Origin: an uncultured Oscillibacter sp. | GTDB lineage: Bacteria; Bacillota; Clostridia; Oscillospirales; Oscillospiraceae | NCBI GenBank assembly: GCA_934574045.1 | Contig: CAKTMK010000007.1 | Location: 10,597-74,596 of the forward strand | Direction: 5' to 3' | DNA: 64,000 nt | Part shown: positions 16,628-26,408 of the stretch, piece after piece | Numbering within the stretch: the stretch's first letter is position 1 | Layout of the letters: every line of letters starts with the position of its first letter | Notes under the pieces: model-generated | Database searches by the model: none | What the model saw: the letters and a program-made list of their open reading frames with translations, nothing else | What the model was told of the DNA's origin: nothing | Translations under genes and position numbers: made by a program

Positions 16628-17698
16628 ATGAGCGTTCAAATTTATGCCGGTTCCGCGGCTCTGGTCCGCCGCAGCGGCGTGGGACAGGCCATGCTGCACC
16701 AGAAGCAGATGCTCGCCGCCGCGGGCGTGGCGTCCACGGACCGCCCCTCGCCGGATGCCCGGACCGTCCATATCAATACCGTCCTGCCCGGCGCGCCGCT
16801 GGCCGCCCTGCAGGCCCATCTGGCCGGGAAAAAGGTGGTGTACTACGGCCACTCCACCGAGGAGGACTTCCGCAGCTCGTTCAAGGGTTCCGACCGGCTG
16901 GCTCCGCTGTTCCGGCGGTGGATCCGGTTCTGCTATGAGCGGGGCGACGTGGTCATCACGCCCACGCCCTACTCCAAGCGGCTGCTGGAGGAGGCGGGCG
17001 TCCGCCGCCCCATCTACGCCCTGAGCAACGGCGTGGACACCGACTTTTTCGCCCCCTCCGCCCAGCGCCGCCAGGCGTTCCGGGAGAAATACGGCCTGAG
17101 CGAGACGGATAAGGCCGTTCTCTCCGTGGGGCATTACATCGCCCGCAAGGGCATCCTTGAATTCGTGGAGCTGGCCCGCCGCCTGCCGGAGGTCCGCTTC
17201 TTCTGGTTCGGTCACACGGATCTGCGGCTGGTCCCCAGACGCGTCCGCGAGGCCATCGCCAGCGCGCCGTCCAACGTGACCTTTCCCGGCTTTGCCGATC
17301 AGGCGGCGCTGCGGGACGCCTACTGCGGGTGCGACGTGTTTGCCTTCATGAGCCACGAGGAGACGGAGGGCATTGTGGTACTGGAGGCGCTGGCCTGCGG
17401 CATCCCCACGGTGGTGCGGGACATCCCCGTGTACCGGGAGTGGCTCACCGACGGTGTCTCCGTCTATAAGGCGAAGGACGACTGGGACTTCCTGCGCAAA
17501 GTGGCCGGACTGCTGGACGGCTCCCTCCCCGCCCTGACCGCCGGAGGACTGCGCACCGCCCGCAGCCGCAGCATCCCCGCCGTGGGCCGGGTGCTGCGCA
17601 CGATCTATGAGCTGGAGGGGCTTCCCTATCAGTCCCCCGCCGAGGAGCGCACCGCGCTGCCCGCCCGGGCGTCCCGGGCGGCGGTCCGGCAGGCGTGA
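16628..17698 (+). CDS. GT4 glycosyltransferase, probable second glycolipid transferase (CpoA/LafB type)
   Basis: A 356-residue GT-B enzyme. Its start, MSVQIYAGSAALVRRSGVGQ, resembles LafB/CpoA proteins, which add a second sugar to mono-glucosyl-diacylglycerol. Other signals are YYGHSTEEDFRSSF, the LSNGVDTDFF sugar-binding region, and the EX7E motif ETEGIVVLEALACGIP near 248. AAAAGGAGGAAA is 8 bases before the ATG. It lies 90 bp after the VTT-protein gene in the same direction. Sugar and acceptor are inferred, not seen. Confidence 0.8.
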   Translation: MSVQIYAGSAALVRRSGVGQAMLHQKQMLAAAGVASTDRPSPDARTVHINTVLPGAPLAALQAHLAGKKVVYYGHSTEEDFRSSFKGSDRLAPLFRRWIRFCYERGDVVITPTPYSKRLLEEAGVRRPIYALSNGVDTDFFAPSAQRRQAFREKYGLSETDKAVLSVGHYIARKGILEFVELARRLPEVRFFWFGHTDLRLVPRRVREAIASAPSNVTFPGFADQAALRDAYCGCDVFAFMSHEETEGIVVLEALACGIPTVVRDIPVYREWLTDGVSVYKAKDDWDFLRKVAGLLDGSLPALTAGGLRTARSRSIPAVGRVLRTIYELEGLPYQSPAEERTALPARASRAAVRQA

Positions 17699-17773
17699 GC
17701 CGGGAAAGAAACGGTCCCCTCCGGGCATACTAAGCCCGACGGCGGCGCTCCGCCGGAGAAAGGAGGGTGAGCC

Positions 17774-17950
17774 ATGCGCGCTCACGTGGACCCCGGTATC
17801 TGCATTGGCTGCGGGCTGTGCGTCAGCTCGGTGCCGGAGGTGTTCCGGCTCAACGGGGACGGACTTGCCGAGGCCGTGGCGGACGGCCCGGACGACGCGG
17901 TGCAGAACGCCATCGACGCCTGCCCCGTTTCCGCCATCCGCAAGGCGTGA
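17774..17950 (+). CDS. Single-cluster [4Fe-4S] ferredoxin
   Basis: A 58-residue ferredoxin with one cluster: C10, C13 and C16 (CIGCGLC) and C50 (DACPVSAI). The second cluster is absent, as in the monocluster ferredoxins of Thermotoga and Desulfovibrio, so this is a normal short form, not a truncation. AAAGGAGGG is 7 bases before the ATG. It is followed directly by a strong terminator. Probable role: low-potential electron carrier, possibly serving the 2-oxoacid oxidoreductase at 53.5 kb among others. Confidence 0.92.
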   Translation: MRAHVDPGICIGCGLCVSSVPEVFRLNGDGLAEAVADGPDDAVQNAIDACPVSAIRKA

Positions 17951-17955
17951 CCTCT

Positions 17956-18012
17956 GACCGGTCCGCCGGAAGTACGCCAGCTTGGCGCGCCTTCCGGCGG
18001 ACCGGTCTTTTT
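17956..18012 (+). terminator. Strong terminator after the ferredoxin gene
   Basis: 17-bp arms beginning GACCGGTCCGCCGG (17956-17972) and ending in GACCGGTC (17991-18007), then TTTTT. Confidence 0.9.
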
Positions 18013-18157
18013 CGCGGCGGCCCATTTTCGCCGGATTTTTCCCATACGGCCGGAAAACAGCGCACCTTTTGCGCTGTTTTTAGCACATTCTCCAGTGTAA
18101 TTGTGGGTTATCTGCTGATATAATAGAGCAAATACCACGCAGAAAGGGAGGCCGCGG

Positions 18158-19003
18158 ATGCAATTCTGGAAAATGAACGGCGCGGGCAATGACTTTATCA
18201 TCCTGAACAATCTTCAGGAGCATCTCCCGCTGGAGGAGCTGCCCCGGTTGGCGCGGACGCTGTGCGAGCGGCGGCTGTCCATCGGAGCGGACGGACTGAT
18301 GGTGGTGGACGCGCCCACTGCGGGCGGGGACTTTAAGATGCGGTTCTTCAACTCCGACGGCTCCGTGGGCGAGATGTGCGGCAACGGCGCGCGGTGCATC
18401 TGCCGGTACGGCTATGAAAACGGCCTGTCCGGCGAGACACAGACCGTGGAGACCACGGCGGGCACCGTCACGGGGCGGCGCATCGACCGACGGCGCTACC
18501 GCGTCCGGCTGAACGACCCCACGGTGCTGGAGCTGGACCACCCGGTGGAGGTGGACGGCGTGCGCTATCCCTGCTCCTACGTGGAGCTGGGCGACCCGGG
18601 CCTTCCCCACGCGGTGATCCCCTACCGGGACCTGCGCCGGGCGGACGAAGACGAGCTGCGCCGTCTGGGCCGGGCCATCCGTTTTCACCCCTCGTTCCCC
18701 AAGGGGGCAAACGTCAACTTTTACGAGCTGACCGGCGAGGACACCGTATTTGAGCGGACGTTCGAGCGGGGCGTGGAGGACTTTACCTACGCCTGCGGCA
18801 CGGGGACCGGCTCGGTGGCGGCGGTGCTGACCATGCAGGGGAAGGTGTCCGGCCAAAACGTGCAGGCGGACATGACCGGCGGGCGGCTGAGCGTGGACGT
18901 GGAGCGCAGCGGCTCCCATGTGACGGGGCTGTACCTCACCGGGCCGACCAACCTTGTCTGCAAGGGCGAGATCACCGACGAGGAGCTGCTCGCCGCGGAA
19001 TGA
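18158..19003 (+). CDS. dapF: Diaminopimelate epimerase
   Basis: Converts LL- to meso-diaminopimelate for lysine and peptidoglycan. The 281 residues start MQFWKMNGAGNDFIIL. Both catalytic cysteines are present: NSDGSVGEMCGNGARC (near 73) and YACGTGTGSVAA (near 212), giving the two half-sites of the pseudo-symmetric fold. An AAAGGGAGG lies 8 bases upstream. A TATAAT at 18119-18124 is a plausible -10, with a weak TGTAAT at -35. The DAACS symporter gene follows after 25 bp and may be cotranscribed. Confidence 0.97.
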   Translation: MQFWKMNGAGNDFIILNNLQEHLPLEELPRLARTLCERRLSIGADGLMVVDAPTAGGDFKMRFFNSDGSVGEMCGNGARCICRYGYENGLSGETQTVETTAGTVTGRRIDRRRYRVRLNDPTVLELDHPVEVDGVRYPCSYVELGDPGLPHAVIPYRDLRRADEDELRRLGRAIRFHPSFPKGANVNFYELTGEDTVFERTFERGVEDFTYACGTGTGSVAAVLTMQGKVSGQNVQADMTGGRLSVDVERSGSHVTGLYLTGPTNLVCKGEITDEELLAAE

Positions 19004-19028
19004 CCGACATATTTTTAGGAGGGCGTTT

Positions 19029-20309
19029 ATGAAAAAGGGAAACTCGTTCTGGAAAAACTACGGCTTTCTTCTCACCATGCTGGGCGGCATCATCGGCGGC
19101 TGCATCGTCGGCTGGGTCTTTCCGGCGGTGAAGGACGCCTCCGGCGAGGTGGTGTCCAGGGGAGCCACCGTGCTGGAGCCGCTTGGCACCGTGTTCATCA
19201 ACCTGATGTTCTGCGTCGTGGTCCCCATGGTGTTCTGCTCCATCTCCTCGGCCATCGCCAATATGAAAAGCGCGCGGCGGGCCGGAAAGATCATGGGCAT
19301 GACGGTCCTGACCTTCTGCGCCACCGCCGCCGTCGCGGCTCTCATCATGTACGCCGTGGTCCGGGCCTTCCCCGTGGTGTCCCACAGCTATCAGCTCGTG
19401 GAGGAGGAGATCGGCGGCACGCTGGGCCTGTCCGACATGATCATCAACTTCTTCACCAAGCCTGACTTCAGCGAGCTCTGGAGCCGCAAGGCCATCCTGC
19501 CCCTCATTGTGGCGGCGGTCCTCTTCGGCTTCGGCATCCAGCTTGCCGGCGGACCCGCCACCAAGACGGCCGCGCTGCTGGAGGATATCACCGAGTGCAT
19601 CATGAAGACCGTGAAGCTCATCACCTACTACGCGCCCATCGGCTTCTTCGGCTTCTTTGCCTATCTCGTGGCGACCTACGGGCCGGAGCTGATCGGTGAT
19701 TACAGCCGCACGCTCATCATCTACTACAGCATGTCCTTCCTCTATATGTTCATCTTCTTCCCGATCTACGCCCGCTTCGGCGGAGGCCGGGGCGCGGCAA
19801 AGCTCATGTTCAGCAAGCTCTTCCGCCCCGCCGCCGTCTCCTTCGGCACCTGCTCCTCCGTCGCCACCATCCCCACCAATCTGGAGGTGGCCGAGGAGAC
19901 CGGCATCAGCAAGGACGTGAGCAACATCGTCGTCCCGCTGGGCGCCACCATGCACATGGACGGCTCCGCCATGTCCGCCATCGTAAAGGTCGCGTTTCTG
20001 TTCGGCATCTTCGGGCAGGACTTCTCCACTGGCCGGGCGATCCTCGCCATCATCGTGGCGGTGTTCTCCTCCGTGGCCATGAGCGGCATCCCCGGCGGCG
20101 GCGGCACCGGCGAGCTGGTGCTGTGCACCATCTTCTTCCCGGACAGTCTCGCCGTGGCGTATCCCTTCGCGCTGGCCATCGGCAATCTGGTGGACCCCCC
20201 CGCCACCATGGTGAACTCCGCCGGAGACTACGTGGTGTCCTTCATCGTCTCCCGCTTCGTGGACGGCAAGGACTGGCTGCAAAAGGCCATGCACAAGGCG
20301 GACGCCTGA
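19029..20309 (+). CDS. Dicarboxylate/amino acid:cation symporter (DAACS family)
   Basis: A 426-residue member of the GltP/DctA family. Diagnostic motifs are the hairpin-1 serine-rich segment GTCSSVATIPTNLEVAEETGI (about residues 275-295), the HP2/TM7 region TMHMDGSAMSAIVKVAF, and MSGIPGGGGTGELVL. It imports glutamate, aspartate or C4-dicarboxylates with Na+ or H+; the substrate cannot be read from sequence. The ATG at 19029 follows TTAGGAGGGCG by 5 bases. The open frame upstream (from 18954) is the end of dapF in another frame. Confidence 0.93.
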   Translation: MKKGNSFWKNYGFLLTMLGGIIGGCIVGWVFPAVKDASGEVVSRGATVLEPLGTVFINLMFCVVVPMVFCSISSAIANMKSARRAGKIMGMTVLTFCATAAVAALIMYAVVRAFPVVSHSYQLVEEEIGGTLGLSDMIINFFTKPDFSELWSRKAILPLIVAAVLFGFGIQLAGGPATKTAALLEDITECIMKTVKLITYYAPIGFFGFFAYLVATYGPELIGDYSRTLIIYYSMSFLYMFIFFPIYARFGGGRGAAKLMFSKLFRPAAVSFGTCSSVATIPTNLEVAEETGISKDVSNIVVPLGATMHMDGSAMSAIVKVAFLFGIFGQDFSTGRAILAIIVAVFSSVAMSGIPGGGGTGELVLCTIFFPDSLAVAYPFALAIGNLVDPPATMVNSAGDYVVSFIVSRFVDGKDWLQKAMHKADA

Positions 20310-20336
20310 TCGGCGCCGCAGACGCTCACGCTGTCG

Positions 20337-20373
20337 AAAAAGCGCCGGACGGCCAATGGCCGTCCGGCGCTTT
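20337..20373 (+). terminator. Terminator of the dapF-symporter transcript
   Basis: 15-bp arms AGCGCCGGACGGCCA / TGGCCGTCCGGCGCT centred at 20356, then TTTCC. Confidence 0.85.
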
Positions 20374-20392
20374 CCGCGTCCTTGTAGAAAAG

Positions 20393-20479
20393 CGCTCCAT
20401 GCGCAGCGCACACGCGGCGCATCGTGAGCGCCGCTCAGGGATGCTTTCCGCGCGGGGAGGGGCCGCTCCGTGCGCAGCG
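20393..20479. repeat. Two copies of a 16-bp GC-rich motif in a gene-free gap
   Basis: CGCTCCATGCGCAGCG (20393-20408) and CGCTCCGTGCGCAGCG (20464-20479) differ at one base and are 71 bp apart, between the terminators of convergent genes. No gene is supported in 20374-20586. They may be REP-like; this cannot be decided from one window. Confidence 0.45.
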
Positions 20480-20586
20480 ATAAGCGCCGCTCCCTACGGG
20501 CGCTTTTCCTCCTGCGGCCCCCGGCGAGAAAGCACCGACTCCCCCAGCTCTTTTCTCTCCCGCCGACGCGGAGATCGGGACATGAA

Positions 20587-20620
20587 AACCGGGGCGCGGC
20601 GGTTCGCCGCGTCCCGGCCT
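20587..20620 (-). terminator. Terminator of the XpaC-like gene cluster
   Basis: On the minus strand, a 14-bp GC stem (GCCGGGACGCGGCG paired with CGCCGCGCCCCGGT, one mismatch) with an AAC loop, then TTTTC, 4 bases after the stop at 20624. Confidence 0.75.
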
Positions 20621-20623
20621 TTT

Positions 20624-21871
20624 TCACTCTTCCTCGCCCTGGACGGCGGTGCCGCCGCCGAGGCCGAAGTCCTCCTCCACGCTGGCAGTGTCCCGGTGGA
20701 GCATCGTCTCCATCACGCGGATGTCGCTGTCCACGTCCATGGCGTCGGACTTGTACAGCTCGTCGAGCTGGTGCTCAAAGCCCGCCACGATGGAGTCCAT
20801 GGTCTTTTCGATGCGCTGCTTGGCCTGCCGCAGGTTCTCGCCCTCCACGCCCGCGGCTTCAAACTCCGCGTAGGAGTCCAGCAGCTTCTGGGTGGTGGGC
20901 AGGTAATAGTTCAGGAACTTGTCGATGCGGCTCCGCTTGGCCGGGTCCTCCTCCACCGCCCGGAAGATGCGGGCGGTGATGTCCTCCAGCCGGTCGATCT
21001 TGGCGGAGAGCACCGGGTCGGCGATGGCGTCGTTGGCGCGGCGGATATTGCGCAGGATGCCGGAGCAGCCCTCCTCCGCCTCTTTGGGCGGCTTCTGCTG
21101 AGTGGATTCCTGCTCCCGGCGGAGCTTCTCATCCGCCTCGCTGCTGCGGAAGAAGTAGCCAAGGCCCTGATCCAAATACGCCCGCTCGCCGAAATAGCCC
21201 TTGTCGATCATCTTTTCCAGATCCCGGATCACCTGCCGCTCCGGCCAGCCCAGCTTGCGGCTCAGCTCGGAGACGGGGACCGCCTGCGTCTCGCCCAGCA
21301 CGGCGAGATACCGGGCGTACCGGCGCATATTCGCGTCCATCCGCAGACCGCCGCAGAACATCCCCAGTCCGCCCACGGCGATGGCCAGATATTTCAGCAG
21401 GTCGCCGATCCAGTTGGCCACGTAGCCGGAGAACACCATGTCCGCCGGACTGGCCGCGCTGAGCAGGCCAACGGCCATGACGATCAGGCCGATGATCTTC
21501 AAGGCCCGGGCGTTGGACTTCTTCACCGCCGGAGAACGCACCACGCTCTGGGCCGCGGCTCTGGCGCGGCTCTCGGGCGCGCGGTAGGTGGTGGCCCGAT
21601 GGGCGCGGTGCTCCGTCCGCTGCGCAGGGCGGTCCGCCGCGGTCTGCATGGCAGTGCTCTGTCCGCCCCCCTGCGTCTGCTGCGGGCCGGGGTCCACCTC
21701 AAGCGGCGGTGGCGCGGACACGTTCTGCCGGTTCTTGGCGTCTTCGCCAAACAGCTTTCGGAACAGCAGGAACAGCGCCACCGGCCAAACGCCGACGGCG
21801 AACAGGATCACGATCAGCGACCACGAGCGCCAATCGCCGTCCTTCCGGTTCTCTCCGGCCATCATCCTCAC
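20624..21871 (-). CDS. XpaC-like (5-bromo-4-chloroindolyl phosphate hydrolysis family) membrane protein
   Basis: A 415-residue protein of the XpaC family (PF10112), whose molecular function is unclear. Visible parts are an N-terminal membrane segment (about 17-38), a basic low-complexity linker (about 50-120), two more membrane segments (about 125-175), a winged-helix-like stretch (RRYARYLAVLGETQAVPVSELSRKLGWPERQVIRDLEKMIDKGYFG, about 190-235), and a long helical C-terminal domain from 265 that carries the family match. The GTG at 21871 overlaps the upstream stop as GTGA; ATGs at 21865 and 21862 are alternatives. Firmicutes often encode it next to toxic-anion-resistance TelA; no telA is present here. 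Confidence 0.75.
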   Translation of the reverse strand: MRMMAGENRKDGDWRSWSLIVILFAVGVWPVALFLLFRKLFGEDAKNRQNVSAPPPLEVDPGPQQTQGGGQSTAMQTAADRPAQRTEHRAHRATTYRAPESRARAAAQSVVRSPAVKKSNARALKIIGLIVMAVGLLSAASPADMVFSGYVANWIGDLLKYLAIAVGGLGMFCGGLRMDANMRRYARYLAVLGETQAVPVSELSRKLGWPERQVIRDLEKMIDKGYFGERAYLDQGLGYFFRSSEADEKLRREQESTQQKPPKEAEEGCSGILRNIRRANDAIADPVLSAKIDRLEDITARIFRAVEEDPAKRSRIDKFLNYYLPTTQKLLDSYAEFEAAGVEGENLRQAKQRIEKTMDSIVAGFEHQLDELYKSDAMDVDSDIRVMETMLHRDTASVEEDFGLGGGTAVQGEEE

Positions 21872-22077
21872 TTCTCTTTCTTCTTCAGCTTTTCACGGGT
21901 GCCGTCCGGCCGCTGGATATAGGTGTGATCCAGCTGGCCCTTCAGATTCCCCAGCACCGCGTCCACATACTCCCGGCGCAGGGCGGCGCGCTCCTGCTCC
22001 TCCCACTCGGTCAGGCCCTCCGGTGAGCGGGCCTTGCGGCTCAGTTCGTTGATGCGCTCGATCTGCTTTTGATCCAT
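21868..22077 (-). CDS. DUF896 (YnzC-like) small protein
   Basis: A 69-residue protein matching the DUF896 pattern: IERINELSRKARSPEGLTEWEEQERAALRREYVDAV followed by LGNLKGQLDHTYI. The function is not established; YnzC is a small helical-hairpin protein. The ATG at 22077 has GAGGAGG 7 bases upstream and is preferred over the GTG at 22092. The stop overlaps the next start by 4 bp (GTGA). Confidence 0.88.
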   Translation of the reverse strand: MDQKQIERINELSRKARSPEGLTEWEEQERAALRREYVDAVLGNLKGQLDHTYIQRPDGTREKLKKKEK

Positions 22078-22088
22078 GCCTGTCCTCC

Positions 22089-22304
22089 TCACTCGTCCGC
22101 GCGGCCGCGCTCAAACACCAGATCCATTTCCTCCACATGGCCTGTGGCTCGCTGTCTGGCGGGGAGCCAGCCCGCGTACCGCCAGCCCTCTGCGGCGCGG
22201 CGGAGGATGACCTCCCGCGCGGCCTCCATCTCAAAGCCCACGCCGCCGAAAAGGCTGTATCCCTCCGCCCCGGCGGCGATGCGCTCAAACTCATATTCCA
22301 GCAT
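22089..22304 (-). CDS. DUF4177 family small protein
   Basis: A 71-residue protein with the DUF4177 pattern: MLEYEFERI at the start and LRRAAEGWRYAGWLP in the middle, ending MDLVFER. The function is unknown. It lies 9 bp after the ylmH stop and immediately before the DUF896 gene, so the four small minus-strand genes appear to be one transcript. Confidence 0.8.
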   Translation of the reverse strand: MLEYEFERIAAGAEGYSLFGGVGFEMEAAREVILRRAAEGWRYAGWLPARQRATGHVEEMDLVFERGRADE

Positions 22305-22313
22305 TGCTTCTCC

Positions 22314-23111
22314 TTATCCGTACCGCTTGATGGTGATGGCGGTGCGGCCCTTTTTGCTCAGTCCGCCCACCGCCGTCAGCCTGAACTTTCCACAGCCCCG
22401 GGCGGAGACGGTGTCCCCCTCCTCCAGCAGCCGGTCCGGCTTGACGCACTCCATCCAGTTCACCTGCACCCGTCCGCTCTGGATCAGGGCCGCAGCCCTG
22501 CCCCGGGACAGCCGGAAGCCGCTGGCCGCCACGGCGTCCAGCCGCAGGCTCATCACCGTGTCCCGGACCTCCTGTCCGTCCTCCTGCGGAACAGTCAGCT
22601 CCTCTGTGCCGATCTCCCGGACCCGCAGATGGGCGCGGCCCGCCTGATCCCAGCTTTGCAGCAGGAACTGCGCCACGCTCTCCAGCACGATCAGGTCGCA
22701 GCGCTCCGGCCCCACCAGCAGATCGCCCAGCTTCTCCCGGGTGACGCCCATGCCCATCAGGCTGCCCAGAATGTCCCGGTGGGTCAGGCCGTATTCCGCC
22801 CGGTACTCCGCCCGCAGGAACCGGAGCGGGCTTTGCCCCGCCGCGTCCTCCGGGTCCAGCCAGTCCGGCAGGAACAGCAGCACCGTGCGCTCCGCGCCGT
22901 CATAGCCGCCCAGCGCAGTATACTCCGTCTCTCCCGCCCCGGCAAGGCGCAGCATCGCCTCGGCGGCGGCGCGCTCCTGCGGGGAGAGAAAGTCCGTGGC
23001 CGCGGGGATGTTGCGCCCGCGCGCCTGCTCCCGCCGGTCCAGCACCCGGGCAAGGGTCAGCCGCTCCTCTCCCGTTCTGGCGGCCCGGTCCAGCAGCTTC
23101 GTCTTATCCAT
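22314..23111 (-). CDS. ylmH: YlmH-type S4-domain RNA-binding protein
   Basis: A 265-residue protein of the YlmH family. The N-terminal region has NIPAATDFLSPQERAAAE, the middle has LTHRDILGSLMGMGVTREKLGDLLV, and the S4 RNA-binding domain is near 185-245 (LDAVAASGFRLSRGRAAALIQSGRVQVN). YlmH has been connected to cell division clusters and to ribosome rescue in Firmicutes. The ATG at 23111 lies 8 bp inside the ABC exporter gene, so translation is coupled. Unusually, it is not in the division cluster here. Confidence 0.9.
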   Translation of the reverse strand: MDKTKLLDRAARTGEERLTLARVLDRREQARGRNIPAATDFLSPQERAAAEAMLRLAGAGETEYTALGGYDGAERTVLLFLPDWLDPEDAAGQSPLRFLRAEYRAEYGLTHRDILGSLMGMGVTREKLGDLLVGPERCDLIVLESVAQFLLQSWDQAGRAHLRVREIGTEELTVPQEDGQEVRDTVMSLRLDAVAASGFRLSRGRAAALIQSGRVQVNWMECVKPDRLLEEGDTVSARGCGKFRLTAVGGLSKKGRTAITIKRYG

Positions 23112-24855
23112 GGTGCAGCTCCTGTGTGCGGTAGAGCGCCGCGTAGGCGCCGTTTTTCGCAAGAAGCGCCTCGTGCGGCCCCTCCTCCACGATCCGGCCG
23201 TTCTCCACCACCAGAATGCGGTCCGCGCCCCGGACCGTGGAGAGCCGGTGGGCGATGATGATGGTGGTCCGGTCCTTGGCCAGCCGGTCGAAGGCGGACT
23301 GGATCTTCGCCTCGGTCACGCTGTCCAGCGCGGAGGTGGCCTCGTCCAGAATCAGCACCGGCGGGTCCTTGAGGAAGATGCGGGCGATGGAGATGCGCTG
23401 CTTCTGTCCGCCGGAGAGCAGCGTTCCCCGCTCGCCGACGTAAGTGTTGAAGCCCTCCGGCAGGGCGCAGATATCGTCGTAGATTTCGGCCTCCTTCGCC
23501 GCGCGGATCACGTCCTCCTCCGTGGCGTCGGGCCGGCCGTAGCGAATGTTTTCCAGAATACTGGCGGCGAACAGGAACACGTCCTGCTGCACCACGCCCA
23601 CGTTGCGACGCAGCGAGCGCTGCGTCACCTGACGCACGTCCAGCCCGTCCAGCCGGACGCTGCCCTCCGTCGCGTCGTAAAACCGGGGAATGAGCTGGCA
23701 GAGGGTGGATTTTCCGCCGCCGGAGGGGCCGACCACCGCCACCGTCTCGCCGGGGCGGATGTGCAGGTCGATATCATGCAGCACCGGAAGATCGTCCCGG
23801 TAAGAAAAGCTGACGTGCTCCAGATCGATCCGCCCGGCCACCCGGGGCAGGTCCCGCGCGTCCGGCGCGTCCTGAAGCTCCGGCTCGATGCGCATCAGCT
23901 CCGCAAAGCGGCGCAGGCCCGCCGTTCCGTTGGCGAACAGCTCCATAAAGGTGGACAGCCGCCGGATGGGGTTGACGAACGCGGTGATATACAGGCTGAA
24001 GGTCACAAGGTCGATCACGTTCATCCGCCCCTGCATGATGAGCCAGCCGCCCGCGGCGATCACCGCCGCCTGAAGCATACACAGGAAAAACTCCATGGCG
24101 GCGTTGAACCGGCCCATGGCCTTGTGGAACATCCGCCGGGAGGTCTTGAACGTCTCGTTGGAGCGGTCGAACTTGCGCAGCTCCGCCTGCTCGTTGGCAA
24201 AGGCCTTGGCCGTCCGGATGCCGGACAGGCCGGACTCGATATCCGCGTTGATGGAGGCGGTCTTGCGCTTGACTGCGTCGGACGCGGCGGACATGGACCG
24301 GCGGCAGGCCCACACCACCGCGAAAAACACCGGCAGGATCAGGGCGATCACCAGCGCCAGCCGCCACTGGATGGCGAACATCACGCACAGGGAGCCAACG
24401 ATGGTCACGGCGGAGATGAACACGTCCTCCGGCCCGTGGTGGGCAAGCTCCGTGATGTCGAACAGGTCCGCCGTCAGGCGGCTCATGAGCTGGCCGGTGC
24501 GGTTGCGGTCGTAATAGCCGAAGCTCAGCTCCTGCATATGGTGGAACAGGTCGCGGCGGATGTCCGCTTCCACCAGAATGCCGAAGGTGTGGCCGTAATA
24601 GCAGATGATATAGCTCAGCCCCGCCCGCAGCGCGAACGCCGCCGCCACGACGCCCATCACGGCGAAAAACGTCTGCCACGCCTTTTCCGGCAGCAGCGTG
24701 TACATACACCACCGGGAAATGAACGGAAACGCCAGATCGATCAGGGACATGACCAGCGCGCAGGCCATGTCCAGAAAGAAAAGGCGGCGGTGGGGCTTGA
24801 AATAACTGACAAAGATCTGGAGCAGCGATCTGCTCTGAAATTCTCGGGTGGTCAT
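23104..24855 (-). CDS. ABC exporter, fused membrane and ATPase domains
   Basis: A 583-residue type IV half-transporter of the MsbA/BmrA class. Six membrane helices occupy about residues 25-310. The ATPase domain has Walker A VGPSGGGKST near 375, signature LSGGQKQR near 482, Walker B VLILDEATSALD and the H-loop IAHRLSTVR. It works as a homodimer or heterodimer; no second half-transporter gene is adjacent, so a homodimer is likely. The substrate is not predictable. ATG at 24855 with GGAGCGAATC upstream. Confidence 0.93.
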   Translation of the reverse strand: MTTREFQSRSLLQIFVSYFKPHRRLFFLDMACALVMSLIDLAFPFISRWCMYTLLPEKAWQTFFAVMGVVAAAFALRAGLSYIICYYGHTFGILVEADIRRDLFHHMQELSFGYYDRNRTGQLMSRLTADLFDITELAHHGPEDVFISAVTIVGSLCVMFAIQWRLALVIALILPVFFAVVWACRRSMSAASDAVKRKTASINADIESGLSGIRTAKAFANEQAELRKFDRSNETFKTSRRMFHKAMGRFNAAMEFFLCMLQAAVIAAGGWLIMQGRMNVIDLVTFSLYITAFVNPIRRLSTFMELFANGTAGLRRFAELMRIEPELQDAPDARDLPRVAGRIDLEHVSFSYRDDLPVLHDIDLHIRPGETVAVVGPSGGGKSTLCQLIPRFYDATEGSVRLDGLDVRQVTQRSLRRNVGVVQQDVFLFAASILENIRYGRPDATEEDVIRAAKEAEIYDDICALPEGFNTYVGERGTLLSGGQKQRISIARIFLKDPPVLILDEATSALDSVTEAKIQSAFDRLAKDRTTIIIAHRLSTVRGADRILVVENGRIVEEGPHEALLAKNGAYAALYRTQELHHG

Positions 24856-24959
24856 GATTCGCTCCTGTCTGCGTTGTCCGCCGCAGCCGCGGCGGCGTAT
24901 CGTTTATTATAGCACGTCCCGTCTCCGGGCGCAACCGGAGTCCCCGGCCCGCCGAAGCC

Positions 24960-25325
24960 TTAGAACAGCGTGCCCCGCTGGGTGAAATAGACCCACAGGC
25001 CCAGCGCCGCCGCTGCCTGCACCAGCAGGATGGCCGGGATGCCGAAGCGGAAGGAATTGTGCCGGGTCTTGTGGTGAAAGGCGCGCATCCCCAAAAGCGC
25101 GCCCACGCTGCCGCCCAGCGCGGCCAGAAGAAACAGCGTCTTTTCCGGCACGCGGCGGACGCGCTCGTCCCGCTCCTTCCGTCTGGCCTTCCACTTGTCA
25201 AGGCCGAAGGCGAGGAACGCGGCAAGGTTGATAAGCGCCAGCCACCATATCAGCAGCGCCCACGGATCTCCGATCACGGTAATGGCCGTCACGCTGGTCC
25301 CGTCCGGGGTAAAAAACGGCTTCAA
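24960..25325 (-). CDS. DUF1294 small membrane protein, TTG start
   Basis: A 121-residue protein with the DUF1294 pattern: LINLAAFLAFGLDKWKARR, then RVPEKTLFLLAALGGSVGALLGMRAFHHKTRHNSFRFG in pieces. Membrane segments lie near 25-42, 65-82 and 95-112. The TTG at 25325 has AAAGGAG 9 bases upstream. Most relatives begin near residue 28, so an internal start is possible. The function is unknown. Confidence 0.82.
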   Translation of the reverse strand: MKPFFTPDGTSVTAITVIGDPWALLIWWLALINLAAFLAFGLDKWKARRKERDERVRRVPEKTLFLLAALGGSVGALLGMRAFHHKTRHNSFRFGIPAILLVQAAAALGLWVYFTQRGTLF

Positions 25326-25346
25326 GCAGCATTGCTCCTTTCAGAA

Positions 25347-25383
25347 TGAAAAAAGGACTGGCCGGGCGGTCCCGGCCAGTCCA
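25347..25383 (-). terminator. Terminator of the psuK-psuG transcript
   Basis: On the minus strand GGACTGGCCGGG / CCCGGCCAGTCC, then six T, just after the psuG stop. Confidence 0.88.
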
Positions 25384-25397
25384 TCTTAGCAGAATGC

Positions 25398-26324
<927 letters not shown>

Positions 26325-26408
26325 GATGATTCCTCCATACATATTTCATATTTGTCTGATGGTTCATATTGAAACTGTTTTCGTGCGGCCTGACGATCCC
26401 GGCAGGCG